64,000 bases of DNA from NCBI GenBank assembly GCA_941918925.1, contig OW799237.1, positions 11,141,201 through 11,205,200 on the forward strand. The letters are read 5' to 3'. The position numbers and the translations under genes are program-made. A model generated the notes under the pieces. That model worked only from the letters and a program-made list of their open reading frames with translations. It was not told where the DNA came from and ran no database searches. Shown here piece after piece: positions 1 through 11,930 of this stretch. This stretch comes from Phyto melanocephala. Lineage: Eukaryota > Arthropoda > Insecta > Diptera > Rhinophoridae. The first letter of the stretch is position 1; every line of letters starts with the position of its first letter.

Positions 1-1209
1 TTTCACACATCTGTCACTTCTTATTACAGCCTTTTCTAAGTTTCAGCCCTGCACTGCAATTTATGTCAGTAATTTATGTTGAGAAATTGGCTAAATGAAA
101 ATGATTCCAATTTAAACTTTAAATTCATTGTAATCAAAAACACACGCTAAACAACAAAAGGGATGCACAGTAAACCGTTAACTTAACAACTACACCATCA
201 TTTAAACTTTAGAAATATGTGTGTGTGTGTGTGTGTGTGTGTCTATGTGTGTGCATGAATGTTAAAGTACTAGTTTAGCTATGAGTGAAAATAAAAATTT
301 ATATGAACGTAATTGTAAAATGCCAAGATTATGTATAATTTAAAAACCAAAAAAAAAAAAGAACACAACTATGTAACGCAGCCACCACCTTTTTCAAGTT
401 TTTCCCTTCTAATGGCAAACTAACAAGTAACAATACAAACAAATGTTTCAAATACGTTTATGTGTATGTAAATACAAATGAGAATGCGAACAAGTGGCAG
501 CGGGGGGAACACAAATAAAAATCAACGTTTATATAATTTTTGTATGAATTTTAAGTATCACGTTGAGAACAAGAGCCACATTTTTGACACAGAATTAAAA
601 CACAGATGCAAATTGTTTAAAATGCTAATATAACACAATGGGATTAATAATAAATAGAAGTGGATTGTAGTTTGGTCTTAAGTTTATATGATGGTACATA
701 TGGATTATAAGAGTCTGTGGATATTAGTGAGGATTAAAGTGTAAATTGATGGTTTAGATTTTGGATTAAAGTCGAGTTTATGGTTTGTTGTATATTGCCT
801 CAATGTAGACTAGTATAAAGATTACAGTTTAGTATTAAACACTTTATACTCACTTTACAGTCAGGGTAAAGTCTAGTCATGCTACGAGTAGCTTAAAAAG
901 GAGCACCAGCGGAAAAAGTCTGTACTAATGTCATGGGTTTCAAATCTGGTTTCATCTAAAGTATGGAATATTGAGTCATCCATAGGCTATATTCATTGTG
1001 GTCCACATATTGGAATATATTCAAGTGGATAGACATTATACTCTAGTTTAAATCGTAGTCGACATTATAGTACAATGTATTGTTAAAACTATAGTATAGT
1101 CGATACCAAAGACTTGAGTTTAGACAACAGCTTGGACTATTCTCCAGTTTATAATTAAGATGATTTCCTAGTAAAAATTTTGAGGGCTTAATAATTTGGT
1201 CTATTATTA
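1..1209. other. Intergenic DNA, no gene seen; (GT)n microsatellite at 219-242
   Basis: AT-rich DNA with no convincing coding signal. A (GT)n tract of about 12 units lies at 219-242. The open frame on the minus strand at 1043-1300 lies just past the mariner transposase stop codon and looks like transposon 3' untranslated sequence plus flank, not a gene. Confidence 0.6.
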
Positions 1210-2129
1210 GGTGATTTTTTAAGATATAAAAAAGTTCAAAAAACACATACAAATCAGAAAAACTCATGAAATCTCTATTTGAATCGAAAGTACGGTCCAT
1301 TGAATTTAACGTTTGAAGATTATTTCATGCAAATATAGACGGGGACTGCGCCTCAAATGGTCCATCCCCTTGGTCCAATTTTGGCATACCCTTTCCAACA
1401 TTTCGGCTGGTATCTCATGAATAAATGCTTCAACGTTGTCTTCCAATGCGTCAATTGAAGCGGGCATGTGTGTATAGACATGAGCTTTAACATAGCCCCA
1501 CAAAAAATACTCTAAAGGCGTTAAATCGCACGATCTAGGCGGTCAATTGACCAGTCCCGAACGTGAAATAAAATGTTCACCGAACTCGCCTCTCAATAAG
1601 TCCATTGTTAAGCGTGATGTGTGGCATGTGGCACCGTCTTGTTGAAACCACATGTCATGCCAGTCAAGCTCTTGCATTTTGGGCAAAAAAAAATTGGATA
1701 TCATTTCACGGTAGCGCTTACCATTCACAGCTACGTTACGATTCGCATCATCTTTGAAAAAGTATGGTCCAATGATGCCACCAGCCAGTAAACCGCACCA
1801 AATTGTGACTTTTTCTGGATGTTTTGGTAGCTCTTGCAGTGCTTCTGGCTGATCTTCACTTCAAAATCGACAATTCTGCTTATTAACGTACCCATTGAGC
1901 CAAAAATGAGCTTCGTCGCTGAACACAAGAAGCGCGCGATGAACTTTCTTAACAGAGCAAGCATTTTAATAAAAAAATTCAATAGTTTGCAAGCGTTGTT
2001 CGTTTGTAAGACGATTAATGGTTAAATTATAGACCAAACTGAAGATGTTTGACAGTAAAACAAAACACGAAATGCGCGTCAGCTGTTTAAACCAGTGTTG
2101 CCAAAAAGATAATACCTAAAAAAATCACC
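1210..2129 (-). mobile_element. Internally deleted, decayed mariner-like transposon
   Basis: This is a Tc1/mariner-superfamily element read on the minus strand. Inverted ends are visible: GGTGATTTTTTAAG at 1210 and the complement of CCTAAAAAAATCACC at 2115-2129. In order, the translated pieces are an N-terminal helix (EQRLQTIEFF, then a stop, then NACSVKKVHRAL), the catalytic segment FSDEAHFWLNGYVNKQN, WCGLLAGGIIGPYFF, the second catalytic Asp in WFQQDGATCHT, PPRSCDLTPLEYFLW, and the C-terminus LHEIIFKR ending in a stop near 1308. About 120 residues normally found between the N-terminal helix and the first catalytic Asp are absent, so the 920-bp copy is shorter than the roughly 1.3 kb typical of such elements. 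Several in-frame stops (for example Trp to stop before PPRSCD) and a D-to-E change in PLEYF show it is inactive. Confidence 0.85.
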
Positions 2130-2154
2130 TTTTATTTATAAATATCTTTGTAGG

Positions 2155-2439
2155 GTGAGTGAAGGCCGCTTTAAATTAAAAAGCCACATGGAATGCAAAT
2201 GCTTTGGTTTTGATTTCTCTCCGACAAAGACAAAACAATGTTTTTCATATATGTGTGATTTGGAAGACTATCGAAACAAGCCACTACTACTTCAGGTCCC
2301 TTTGCAATCCCAGCTGCTACCAATCGGCATCCATTCCTTCACTGAGTCCCGTACCACTTCAGGTGTTTTCTGTAAAGTAGAAAACGATTTCACATTATCG
2401 ACTGTTGATTGTGGACAATCCCAGTCACAGAAATCGTAG
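2155..2439 (+). other. Open frame of unknown nature between two transposons
   Basis: A 94-codon open frame lies between the mariner copy and a DINE-like element. I do not recognise the product. The opposite strand also has long open stretches, so the coding strand is uncertain. A short repeat (ACCACTTCAGGT-like) occurs twice in it. It may be part of an older mobile element or chance open sequence. Confidence 0.15.
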
Positions 2440-2558
2440 CATTATGAAGAGTTCGTTAGGCTGAAGTCCCCTAAAGCATTCACAAAATAATTTTTAATTT
2501 TTAATCGGAATCTGATTGTAATAAACTGAAGTAAAAATTGTGCTTAAAAACTTCTTTT

Positions 2559-3520
2559 CATACCCGCCACTAAAAAAAAAGGTGGCGGTATGTTAATTTT
2601 ATCATTCCGTTTGTAACACATCGAAATTCCCATTTTAGACCACATAAAGTATATATTTCCTAAATCAGGGTTTCATTTTATAACGATCTAGCTATTTATG
2701 TCCGTCTGTCTCTCCGTCTGTTGAAAGCACGATAGAGGTCGGACCGAAAAAGCTATGAAGCTTAAATTTTGCCAGAAAACTTCTTAAGCACAAACTATAT
2801 TATTGATTATTGATATATTGATATATGTATGTTGGGCTAAATCCAAATATTAGAAAGAGAGTTATAGCTCGTAATGCAAGAGTAGGTAAAAAAACCACGA
2901 ACTTCCAACCTTGAATAAAATGCAATTATGTCCAAACGCATTAATGTAGAGAAATAAAATTTCGAATATATATTTCTTGAGTAAAAAAATTTTTGTATAT
3001 AGAATATTTTTCCCTTAAAATTGCTTAAAACTATGCATTCAAAATGTACGAAAATCTATACCGCACAGTATATTTATTCAAAATTTAAAACGTAATAAAA
3101 CTGACAAAATAATACTTCTGAAATTTCTCAAACGGTGCTCTTTGTTCAAAGGCTTTGCACGAACGGAAAATCAATGTGACACGCCCACCTCCCATATAAC
3201 GCTTTATCTCGAATTCATATAAATTCTCTATGAATAAAAATTTTGAAAGAATAAAGAACTATATTGAAAAATCTAAGTTGAATTTATGGGTAGAAACTAC
3301 TTCGACACGCCTACTTTAACTCTTTCATTTCATTAAAAGACTAAATTTACGAAAATAATTTAATAGCAAATCAAAGTTACACAAAGAAAGTGATACATAT
3401 TTTAGTATAAAGATATTATTCCATAGCGCTTACTGTTAATAACAAAACTATAAATTTTTTGCTATAAAAAAACATTGAATTGGTGGTGGGCATTTAAAAT
3501 TCGGCACAGCCTTACTTGTT
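2559..3520 (+). mobile_element. DINE-1/mini-me-like (Helentron-associated) repeat, family A, copy 1
   Basis: The left end carries the subterminal motif TACCCGCCAC, partly self-complementary with GGTGGCGGTA. The right end has its complement (GGTGGTGGGCA), followed by a short hairpin region (ATTCGGCACAGCC) and CTTACTTGTT. A GTCY microsatellite (GTCCGTCTGTCTCTCCGTCTG) lies near 2699-2720. Subterminal inverted repeats, a 3' hairpin and a (GTCY)n tract are the described hallmarks of the DINE-1/mini-me class of non-autonomous rolling-circle elements. It holds a single copy of the internal module that is tandemly expanded in the 33.96-kb copy. There is no coding capacity. Confidence 0.75.
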
Positions 3521-4848
3521 TCAAAATGTTTTATTTATTTTCTTTAATTATACTGATGCTTTTGTGACAGTCCTTATTGTCGTTTCTTTGTTTCTCTCAA
3601 TTGTGCTTCTCATCATTGCTGTTATTGTTGTTGTTGTTGTTAGTGCTCTGTCAAGAGAATAAATTAAATAATTATTTGTGTTGGTTTTAGTTAGTAGGGC
3701 TTAAAACAGCTTTTGAAACTTGAAATAATTTTCAATTTTCCAATACAAAGGAGTGAGAGAAGTAGGACAGGAATTCTGCTCGTGTGAAAAGGATATAACA
3801 GCAGTTAAAACAGCAAAACATGTTCAAACCTGATTTTCTACCCCATTCTCTATGCTAAAGTACCACGAGATTTTTATTATATTTAGCTATTGTTGTTGTT
3901 GTTGTTGATTGCCCAAAAAGGCGACAACAAGTACTTTGTTTTTATGATGGCGTGAATATTTTGTTGCAAGTTTTCTCTTGAAAACTTTTGCACCGTCTGT
4001 CACTACTTCTTGCGAGTATGCATGTAAGTGTGTTTATTTGTATCTGTGCATACTTGTTAGTGAATTTTGAAGTATATTAAAAGTGTTGTAAATATTAAAC
4101 TATGGCTACTTTATGTTCGTGTTGCTGTTTACTGTTATTTGTAGTTCGTTAAAATAATTGTGAACTTTGAGCTAACAATATTGTGTTTTGTTGTACAGCT
4201 TTACTTTTTGTAAGTGCATTAGTTTTGTTGGCATAAATAAGTGCTGTGTCTTTACTTTCGGAATTTTAGTTAAAAGTCATAAAAGTATTAAAAAGCAGTT
4301 TGTTGGCCCATCTAGTGACAGAGTTCAAACTTGTTATAAATTGGTTAAACAAAGTAAATGAATTTAAACGTAACTTTAAGTAGCAGCTAAAATTATGTTT
4401 ATGAATGCACACGTACATACATACTTAGTTAAGATTTTTGTTTTTTTTTCTTTGTTCGTCTGTTAAAGATAATTAAAAATCCATGATTTAATTTCATGGC
4501 GTTAAATATTTACTTTTACTTTGAAACCAAGTTTTCTTTACTAAGACAAAAAAGAGATAATGATTTTGGTATGTTCAGACATGTTGACACGTTAAAGGAA
4601 TATATCAAAAATGTTAATTTAAGTTAAAAAATATATTTTTTTCTTGAATTTAGAAATTTTAAATAATATAATTTTGGATAATAGATCCTTCCTTTTTTGA
4701 AGAAAGAAGTTTTTTTTAGAATACAGCCTTAGAAAGTTTTATGACAATTTCCTGTTTAGGAAAATAATAATTTTCTCTATATGTGTGGCCAAAAAGAGTT
4801 ACTAATGGCTTAAGGCGACTAAATATATAACTTATATAATTGTAGAAA
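3521..4848. other. Intergenic DNA, no gene seen
   Basis: AT-rich sequence with short (TTG)n-type trinucleotide tracts near 3622-3642 and 3892-3909. I see no open frame with protein character, RNA gene or complete mobile element. Confidence 0.5.
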
Positions 4849-4888
4849 AAACAAGTAAGAGCGCTTTATTCGGCAGTGTCGAATTTTT
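4849..4888 (-). repeat. DINE-like 3' hairpin terminus, minus orientation
   Basis: ACAAGTAAGAGCGC followed by TTTATTCGGCAGTGTCGAA is the reverse complement of the hairpin terminus that ends the other DINE-like copies in the window. Only the terminus is recognisable; the expected element body to its right is not. Confidence 0.6.
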
Positions 4889-5224
4889 TTCCTTTTTTAT
4901 ATTTTATTTATTTATTTTGTTTAACAGTGCCTATGCTAAGCCCGCAAAGCTATGAGCTTGTCTGATAATACCCTACTATATTGTAGCTTAGCCTAGATTT
5001 TAAATTTAATACGCTTTTTTCTTTATTCTTTCCCACGTCATCTTTGATTTTGAATTTTTAGGTTCATAGTGATTAGAGTTGTTAACAAAATAATAAGTTT
5101 TGTGATACACAAGTACAGCGAGTCTGGTGTCAAATTTATATTTTTAAATACTATTATTTCAAAAAGTAATAAACGGTGCGGAGGGTGGGTGGCGCCATTG
5201 GAATTATCGATTATTGACTTGCCA

Positions 5225-6375
5225 GTCGCGATATCGCAGTGGTCGAGTGAGAATCGCGATTTCGCTGTAGAAACATTTTTTAATAGTAATGATTCTTACG
5301 TAATTGCTTGTTGAGAATTTTGTTTAAAGTTCGGTATTCGGCGATTACGTAATAAACCGATTGTAAATTTTATTCGTTTGTGGCTGCAGAGATTCTGAGC
5401 AACTGCTTAGGCTATGAATGTCCCACAGCCAGGATCCAGTCAATCTTCATGGACTTCTGAAGACATTAAAATGGTTGAGAGCAGTTTGTGTGAAAATCCG
5501 CGACTTTCAATACGAAAAAAAGCAGCCTCACTGGGACTTTTAAGAGCGATTATTCATGAAATTTAAAAAAAGGATCTGAAGTTCCATCCTTTTAAGACTC
5601 AAGAACTGAAAGAAAGTGACTTTCATTTACGCAAAAAATTTTTGTGAAACGATATTGGTGCGTTTTCACACTGTAAATCCATTTTTTCTGGAGCGACGAG
5701 GCTCATTTTTACTTAAACGGCCACGTCAACAAGCAAAACTGCCGGTACTGGTCTCCAAGAACTCGCAGCTCTTGATTGAAACAACGAAAACCATTGAATT
5801 GCCCCAGGGTAACTGTTTAGTGTGCCTTATCCACGCATGAGATAATTAAACCATTTTTTTCAGAAAATTCTCGAGGCCAGGCGACGAATGTCAACGGTGA
5901 AAATTATCGACGCATGATTACATAATTCTTTTTGCGAAACCTGTGAGCTCATCCGATGTACTCTTCACACACGTGGTTTCAATAGGATGGGGCTACTGCA
6001 CACATAGCCACAGCTTCGATGAATTTGCTTCTGGAAAATTTCCCAAAAAATCTGATAAGTCGCTTTGGGGACATTTCATAGCCACCGAGGTCGCCCGATC
6101 TAACTCCCATGGATGGGAATACCTTAAAGACAGTGTTTATAATGACGATCGCCAATCTGTTATGATTTTAAAGGAAAATACTCGTAGAGAAATCAGCTCA
6201 ATTGAACCAAGTTTACTGCAGCATGTGGCACAGAACATAAGGCTCCTTTTTGAACAGTCTGTCCAACTCGATCGAAGACATCTGGAAGACATACTCCTTA
6301 AAAAATCCGCATTTCCAGTCTATCGTTCAATGCTCTTAATAAAGTTTTGCATCAAATGTTACGTTTTTTATTTAA
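5225..6375 (+). mobile_element. Decayed mariner-like transposase (plus strand)
   Basis: Scattered frames on the plus strand follow the order of a full-length mariner-like transposase. WSSENRDFAVETFF near 5240-5280 is the N-terminal helix, and ENPRLSIRKKAASLG near 5493-5540 is the central helix-turn-helix region. KDLKFHPFK near 5570-5593 follows. GYLKDSVYNDD then NTRREISSIEPSLLQHVAQN at about 6113-6237 is the C-terminal region, ending HLEDILLKKS near 6275-6307. At least four frameshifts or stops separate these pieces, and the catalytic core is scrambled. It is a dead copy from a different mariner lineage than the 1.2-kb element. Clear terminal inverted repeats were not found. Confidence 0.75.
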
Positions 6376-6399
6376 GTTGACAACCTGTACAACACAAAA

Positions 6400-6453
6400 T
6401 CTGGTGGTGGGTATCAAAAATCTTGCACCAAGGAATATAGAGCTCTTACTTGT
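6400..6453 (+). repeat. DINE-like family A 3' terminus
   Basis: GGTGGTGGGTATC followed by a degenerate hairpin (TCTTGCACCAAGGAATATAG) and AGCTCTTACTTGT matches the right end of family A. Only the terminus is recognisable. It faces the inverted terminus at 4849-4888 across the intervening mariner relic. Confidence 0.6.
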
Positions 6454-7548
6454 GTGCTTTAGATTTTTAAATTAAATTATTATTTTCTCCTTTAAATGCT
6501 ATTTATAATTATAAACATTACTCTTTGGTCTACTTGGTTTTTTTGTAATATTTTTTTGTGCCAATGATGGCTACTAACAATCTTTCTGCTCTCGTCTGTT
6601 TTTTAATAAAAATTCTTTCATGTTTTAATATTTTCTTCCGAACACTGAATGTTTGCTTTTCTTCTCACTCGTGCTATTTATATTGCAAATAAGGTTATAA
6701 AGTAAACACTTTGTTAAATAATGCGGTATAGATATTCACACAAAGGAGAAAATGAAATTTTTGTTTAAAATATACTACAAGACAAGGAATAAAAAAGTAC
6801 TTTTTCCTAGAAAGATGTTTTCCAGCAGGTTGATGGGGTTAAAAAATAGTCACAAACACATACACACAGACACACTTACAACGTTTAAAAACTATAAAAA
6901 TTACTTATATTGTAGTCATTTAGTATGGAAAATAGAGCAGAAAAATTCTTTGAAAAATTTCATTTTACTTCATTGACCAAAATTACTTTAACTACTTTTT
7001 ATTTTATTTAGTGTGCAGAGTAATAAAAGAAATGTAATAAAATATTTGAATTTCTTTTTAAGTACAAACTCTAACATTTTAAAGCATCTAAGTAATGGTT
7101 CAAATGAAACGGAAACAGGAAATAATGATTTTTCTCTTTTTCTTTAAAAAACTCTATACTTGTATTAGTAACCTAGTAACTTTGTGCACATATCAATATA
7201 CATACCAGGTAAATATGTTGTATTTTCGTTTTTAAAGAGTTTGTGTGTGTGTGTGTGTGAGTTTTATTTATTTATTTTTTTGTCTATTTCAAGGAAACTT
7301 AAAATCCTTAGAATTTAGCAAATTTTATCTCAACAACTAGATAGAAAAAATATATAAGTATAAATAACAAAGTACGTTTTACTATGTTCGTAAGCTTAAG
7401 TAAGCTATAAGTTATACTCGTTATTTATACCCATACAGTACCGTGCAATATAATAGCAGTGCATTGTTTTACAGACGAAGATTTCTTTTAAACTTTCAAA
7501 CTATTTTAATTATTTAAATGAATTCATTTTGCTTTATGTTGTTTCGTA
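6454..7548. other. Intergenic DNA; (TG)n tract and a possible Tc1-type end
   Basis: No gene seen. A (TG)n tract lies at 7242-7259. At about 7435-7466, ACAGTACCGTGCAATATAAT resembles the end sequence of Tc1-like elements, but I found no matching inverted copy, so it is only a possible solo end. Confidence 0.4.
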
Positions 7549-8768
7549 CAGGGTAAGCCAAAAGTCACCATGGGGCTTAAAATTTAATTTAATAACTTTT
7601 TCGTTTATATTTCTGTATTTTTACTTTTTGTCGTTTAAATAAATAACACATGGAAAATAAACAATGGAGAGTTCTGCAATTAAAAAAAGAACCAGAACAA
7701 TATAATTTTGGTTATTTAAATCAGCGTCTTCTAAAGCAATGTTTTGTTGCTTGGTTCATTGTCACCATTAACAAGGCACTGTAAGAGGTTCGCGTCAAAT
7801 CGGTAGACCACGTTTAGTCCGTACTGAGAAAAATATTAAATGTGTACAGCCAAATTTTAACGAAGCACAAGAAACATCCACCAGAAGGTGTTTTGATCAG
7901 CTATAAATTGATCATAAATTCTTATGGTGCATTGTGATAAAAAATTTACTATTATTCTCATAAAAGAAGAAATTGGTGTAAAAATAAAACCCATAGTACA
8001 TCGATAGGGTCTAAGTTTTGCTGTTAATAACAATTGTTTGGCCTGAAATTAAATCTATTTTATTTAAAAGCTGATTATAATCAATGAAGATCATTGCAAC
8101 TTGAATGGCTTTATTTATAAACAGAACTATAGGTTCAGGGGTTCTACTAATCCAAGAGCCATTCATCAATACCAATTGCACCCTATTAAGCTTGTAGAAT
8201 GTTGTGGCACTAGATCTGCATAATATCAGTTGGCCTTACTTCTTCGAAAATAAAGATGGAAGTGCCGTAACTGTAAATGGAAGACGATATTGGATTGCAA
8301 TAGAACATTTCTTACATGCTGCCATTGAAAACAGACTTGGGATTAAGCCATTGCCCAAGATACAACGCGAGTTAAAATTTTGTAAAGAAAATAAATTCCA
8401 AGAAATCGAAAAACAATTGGCCAGCAGTTTTGCTTGATTTGTCGACTATTTTTTGTGTGATTATTTGGAGGAGCCAATATGTGTGAACAAGTCCGAGACA
8501 ATCCTTGAACTCAAGGCCAACATTGTTGCAGAAATTAAATTCAAATGATTTTTCGAGTTTTGAAAGATATTATGGAAAATTCTCTCAATGAGCTTATCAT
8601 TACGAAGCTGAAAACGGTAGTCACTTTAGTGACATTATGTTCCATATTTTGTTTAAGAAAATTTCTATTTTATAATTTTAATAATTAAAAAATAAAATAA
8701 AAAAATTAATTTTTAAAGAAAAATACAAATTTTTTAACTCCCAGGAAGGCTTTTGGCCCAGCTTGACT
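7549..8768 (+). mobile_element. Near full-length but dead mariner-like element
   Basis: Eroded terminal inverted repeats are visible. The left end is CAGGGTAAGCCAAAAGTCAC at about 7550-7569, and the complement of the right end (8738-8766) reads GCTGGGCCAAAAGCC. Both are next to TA dinucleotides (7548-7549 and 8767-8768), as expected for Tc1/mariner. Plus-strand fragments run IGRPRLVRTEKNI (7800-7838), PYFFENKDGSAVTVNGRRYW (8234-8293), DYFLCDYLEEPICVNKSET (8443-8500), LELKANIVAEI (8507-8539), and GSHFSDIMFHI just before the 3' end. Length of about 1.2 kb fits a whole element. Many stops and frameshifts destroy the first half, and the WFQQDGA-type catalytic motif is not recognisable. Confidence 0.75.
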
Positions 8769-9160
8769 ATAAGAAACAGTTCATCATAAGACAAGGTCGA
8801 GGGAGTTTATTGTTAGGTTTAGTATAAATTAAAATATTTCTTAAGGGCCTTACAAAATGTATATTTCCAGAATACTGATACAATTTGAAGAAAGTTATGA
8901 GTGTTCAGTTATTTGTTAAGCTGCAATCACCCTTAAGCTCAAATAAAAGATCTTGACATACCAGGCACACATTGAAAATCTATTCACAAATTTGTAGTGA
9001 TGCAATATTGAAAAAAGTTAATGTAAATAATGAGGCTCTATGTTCCAATACTTAAATTCAATTCAATTACAATATTAGGCGTCTACCTAAGCGCCAATTT
9101 CTCACATACAATAAGTACAAAAAATGCTACTTTTAATGAAGCCCACCGGCTGATTGTTCG
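8769..9160. other. Spacer before a LINE relic, no gene seen
   Basis: AT-rich sequence. It may include decayed 5' parts of the LINE that follows, but I could not identify endonuclease motifs. Confidence 0.3.
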
Positions 9161-9169
9161 TCCATCCAA

Positions 9170-10350
9170 AACAATGTGCTTTAATAAATTTAGATTTCAC
9201 AAAATTTCAATTATATGCATAATGAGAATCTACCTAATGATTATCAGTATGAATTTAGAAAAGAATGTGGTACGGAAGAAGCAGTAATTAATGTTGTTAA
9301 TTGCATTTGTTGAGGTTAGGATGAAAGATGCAGTGGAGTAGCAGCAGGAATTGGTTTTTGATTTTACAAAAGCTTTTAATCTCATAGATCATGATATCCT
9401 TATTAAAGAACACAAGTACTATGGAGTTTGGCATAAAGCACTGGCTTTGTTCACAAGCTATCTTAAAAATCGACAACAGTTTGTCCAAATCTCTTCGTTT
9501 AGTTAAATATGGGGTACCACAAGATAAAGTGCTTTGCTTGTTACTGTTTTTAATATATTTTAATGATAAAACGAATTAATCTGACTGGAAAACTTTGTAT
9601 TTATGCAGATGAGTTTTGCTTATTTTATTCCTATTTACATGAATTAGTTGCTTAAACAGACATGGAATGTGATGCTTTATTGCTATTTGAATATGCGAGA
9701 ATTAATAAATAGGTGCTTAGTGCTGGCAAAACTAAGATTAAAGGACTTAACCCTTAAAATAGTCGTGTGAATGATTCTAGTGTGTTTGTCCATGGAGAGG
9801 ATATATTTAAAGTGAATATACACATTCGTCACCTCAAAACGAAGTCAGCACTAGCAATTGGACATGAGACAAATATGTTAATCTAAAACTCACTAATACA
9901 AAGCAATTTTAAATATTTAGCTATTTTATATGAATACAGAAATAGTATTAAATTGAGGTTTCAGAATAAAGCCTTAAATGCTATTGCAAATCCTTCAACA
10001 ATGTATTCTACTATGGCATTGTATTTATAACAGTGTATTTAATTTGATTTTTCCAATTCATGCTTTTTTATATGTATCAACTTTTGATACATATGATTTT
10101 CAAATGTATTCATAATATTGGACATAACACCTTGTGTCTTTTAATAAATCAGTTTTCAATTAATACGAGAAAAAATAGGATTTTTGCTACTGCTTTTTGT
10201 AGATTTGAGATCACCAAAGAGCGAGTCGAATATATGGGTAGTTGAAAGTTCAACAAATTACCTGATAGTTTAAGAATCATGTACAAAATTTTATCCTCTT
10301 AAAGATTACTATAAAAAATACTTATTAACTAACTTAGAACAGCTTCTTAT
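9170..10350 (+). mobile_element. Decayed non-LTR retrotransposon (reverse transcriptase region)
   Basis: Three-frame plus-strand reading gives reverse-transcriptase blocks in order: NDYQYEFRKECGTEEAVINV near 9237-9296; FDFTKAFNLIDHDILIKEHK near 9358-9416; LFTSYLKNRQQFVQ; KYGVPQDKVLCLLLFLIYFN near 9506-9563 (family consensus GVPQGSVLGPLLF); and LCIYADEFCLFYS near 9595-9633, where the catalytic YADD has become YADE. A C-terminal piece (NIGHNTLCLLINQFSINTRK near 10114-10174, then a VEYMG/FNKLPDSLRIMYKI-like stretch to about 10295) fits the region after the reverse transcriptase in Jockey/CR1-type LINEs. Stops and frameshifts are frequent. Clade assignment is inference. Confidence 0.75.
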
Positions 10351-11625
10351 TCAATATATTTTCATATGTAGTATTTTTTTATTTACTTTTTATTTTTTTG
10401 TACACACATTATGACTGCCAACTGACCTCATTAATGCCTTTATGGTGCCGAGGTAATATTTTAGTTACATCCGTTTTCTTCGATATATTTACATATGTAT
10501 AAATAATAAGAATAATATCATATTAAATATAAAAATTTTAATAAGCATCACTGGTTCTATATTAAACACGAATGAAATAAAGTAAAATTTATATTTTTCA
10601 TCTATGCGATTGAAGGACATAAGTCCCATGATAAAAAGAAGTAAAATATGAATTTTGTTTAACACAGTTATATACTGCTTGTAAATTGCTCGTTACTGTT
10701 GATTTCTAGTTGTAGTAAGTATTTATTTTTTCTTGCTATAAATATATTGCACATGTATCTCATTTAACTTGCTTGCCACATTCATCTTCATCAATTTTAC
10801 TTGTGCAAGATTACAGCAATTAAATTGTTAATTAACATTCATCCGAAAAATGGCATTGCCACAAGATAAAAATGCTACAACAAGCAGTTAAAGACTACAA
10901 AGAAGAAAAAAAAAAAAGACATGCAAAATAAATATACAAACATCTACATGTATAATGAGTATCAGTAAATGAACGTTACAACAAGGCTGCCACATTGTTT
11001 TGTTGAAGATTTAGGGACTGTTTAACATCAAGAAATATTTTGCAAGTGAATTCTTTTTAAGAAATTTTCCATAAATATTTGAAATAAATAAGTAAAGACT
11101 AATATCGTTTGAGCTGGCATTATTTTATTTTCAACTTCAAATCTGGGTTGATAAGTGGTTTATGCAGATGTTAACGAAATTACCTCGCTGCGACATTATT
11201 TCTATTCTTACTTTCTCAAGACAAATATTTCTGCCAAAATCAAATACATTTAAGATACATGCAGATACATTTAAGTAATTTCATTGACGCCAAGGCTTTT
11301 GATTTCTTTGTCTCGTTGACGTGGTGTTGAATTCTATCCCTCTACAAAATTAGCGATTTTTTTTTAAATCTTTTCACTAAAAAGTTAAAACAATTTTGTG
11401 CTGGTTATTAATGTGTAAAAAATAAAAGTATTGAAAAAAATGTTTTATCCAAAGACTTCTGTTTATCATGCTGTGGAATTCGTTTATTCTGAATTATTTT
11501 TTTGCATCTAAAAACCATAAATATATCGGGCTGTTCACTTTAAATGTTTTTAACGAATAAAGCTAATAATCGAATGAATTACAATTTTCGGCTCTTAATA
11601 GTATGCTTATATTAGTAGAATGGGT
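10351..11625. other. Intergenic DNA, no gene seen
   Basis: AT-rich sequence. The start may be the 3' untranslated part of the preceding LINE. No further coding, RNA or repeat structure was recognised. Confidence 0.4.
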
Positions 11626-11930
11626 ATAGGTTAGGTTAGGTTAGCTCACTTGGGTCCTCCGACGGTCCCGTTGTGATACCGTAGGCACGCCAGTTCGTCT
11701 ACCTCCTCTGACTGTCGTTCTTCAGCCATCCTGTCCTGTTTTTGAAGGTGTGAATCTTTCCTAGATCACCTGTGGAAAGACAAGTTTTTTTTATCAAGTA
11801 TTTGCTGACCTAGAATCTGGTGTCTTAGGTCCCCGATTACAGGACAATTACAGAGAAGATGTCCAGCTGTCTCCTCCTCTTCCTCGTTGTCGCAACTTCT
11901 GCAGAAGTCGTAGAAAGGGTATTAGAGGAA
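11626..11930 (-). mobile_element. LINE 3'-end fragment (zinc-knuckle C-terminus), antisense
   Basis: On the minus strand, the sequence from about 11925 to 11800 reads CRSCDNEEEEETAGHLLCNC followed by PVIGDLRHQILG. This is the CxxC...HxxC C-terminal motif found after RNase H in several dipteran LINEs. It is followed by stops and a 3' tail ending in repeated CTAACC. A 3' end alone is consistent with 5' truncation on insertion. A related motif recurs at 23.3 kb and 55.65 kb on the plus strand. Confidence 0.75.

Noticed and set aside
2559..3520. Classical TIR transposon interpretation of the DINE-like families
   Set aside because: The inverted TATACCC motifs are subterminal. Sequence outside them is conserved only at the hairpin end, and a GTCY tract is present, so a rolling-circle (Helentron-associated) class fits better.
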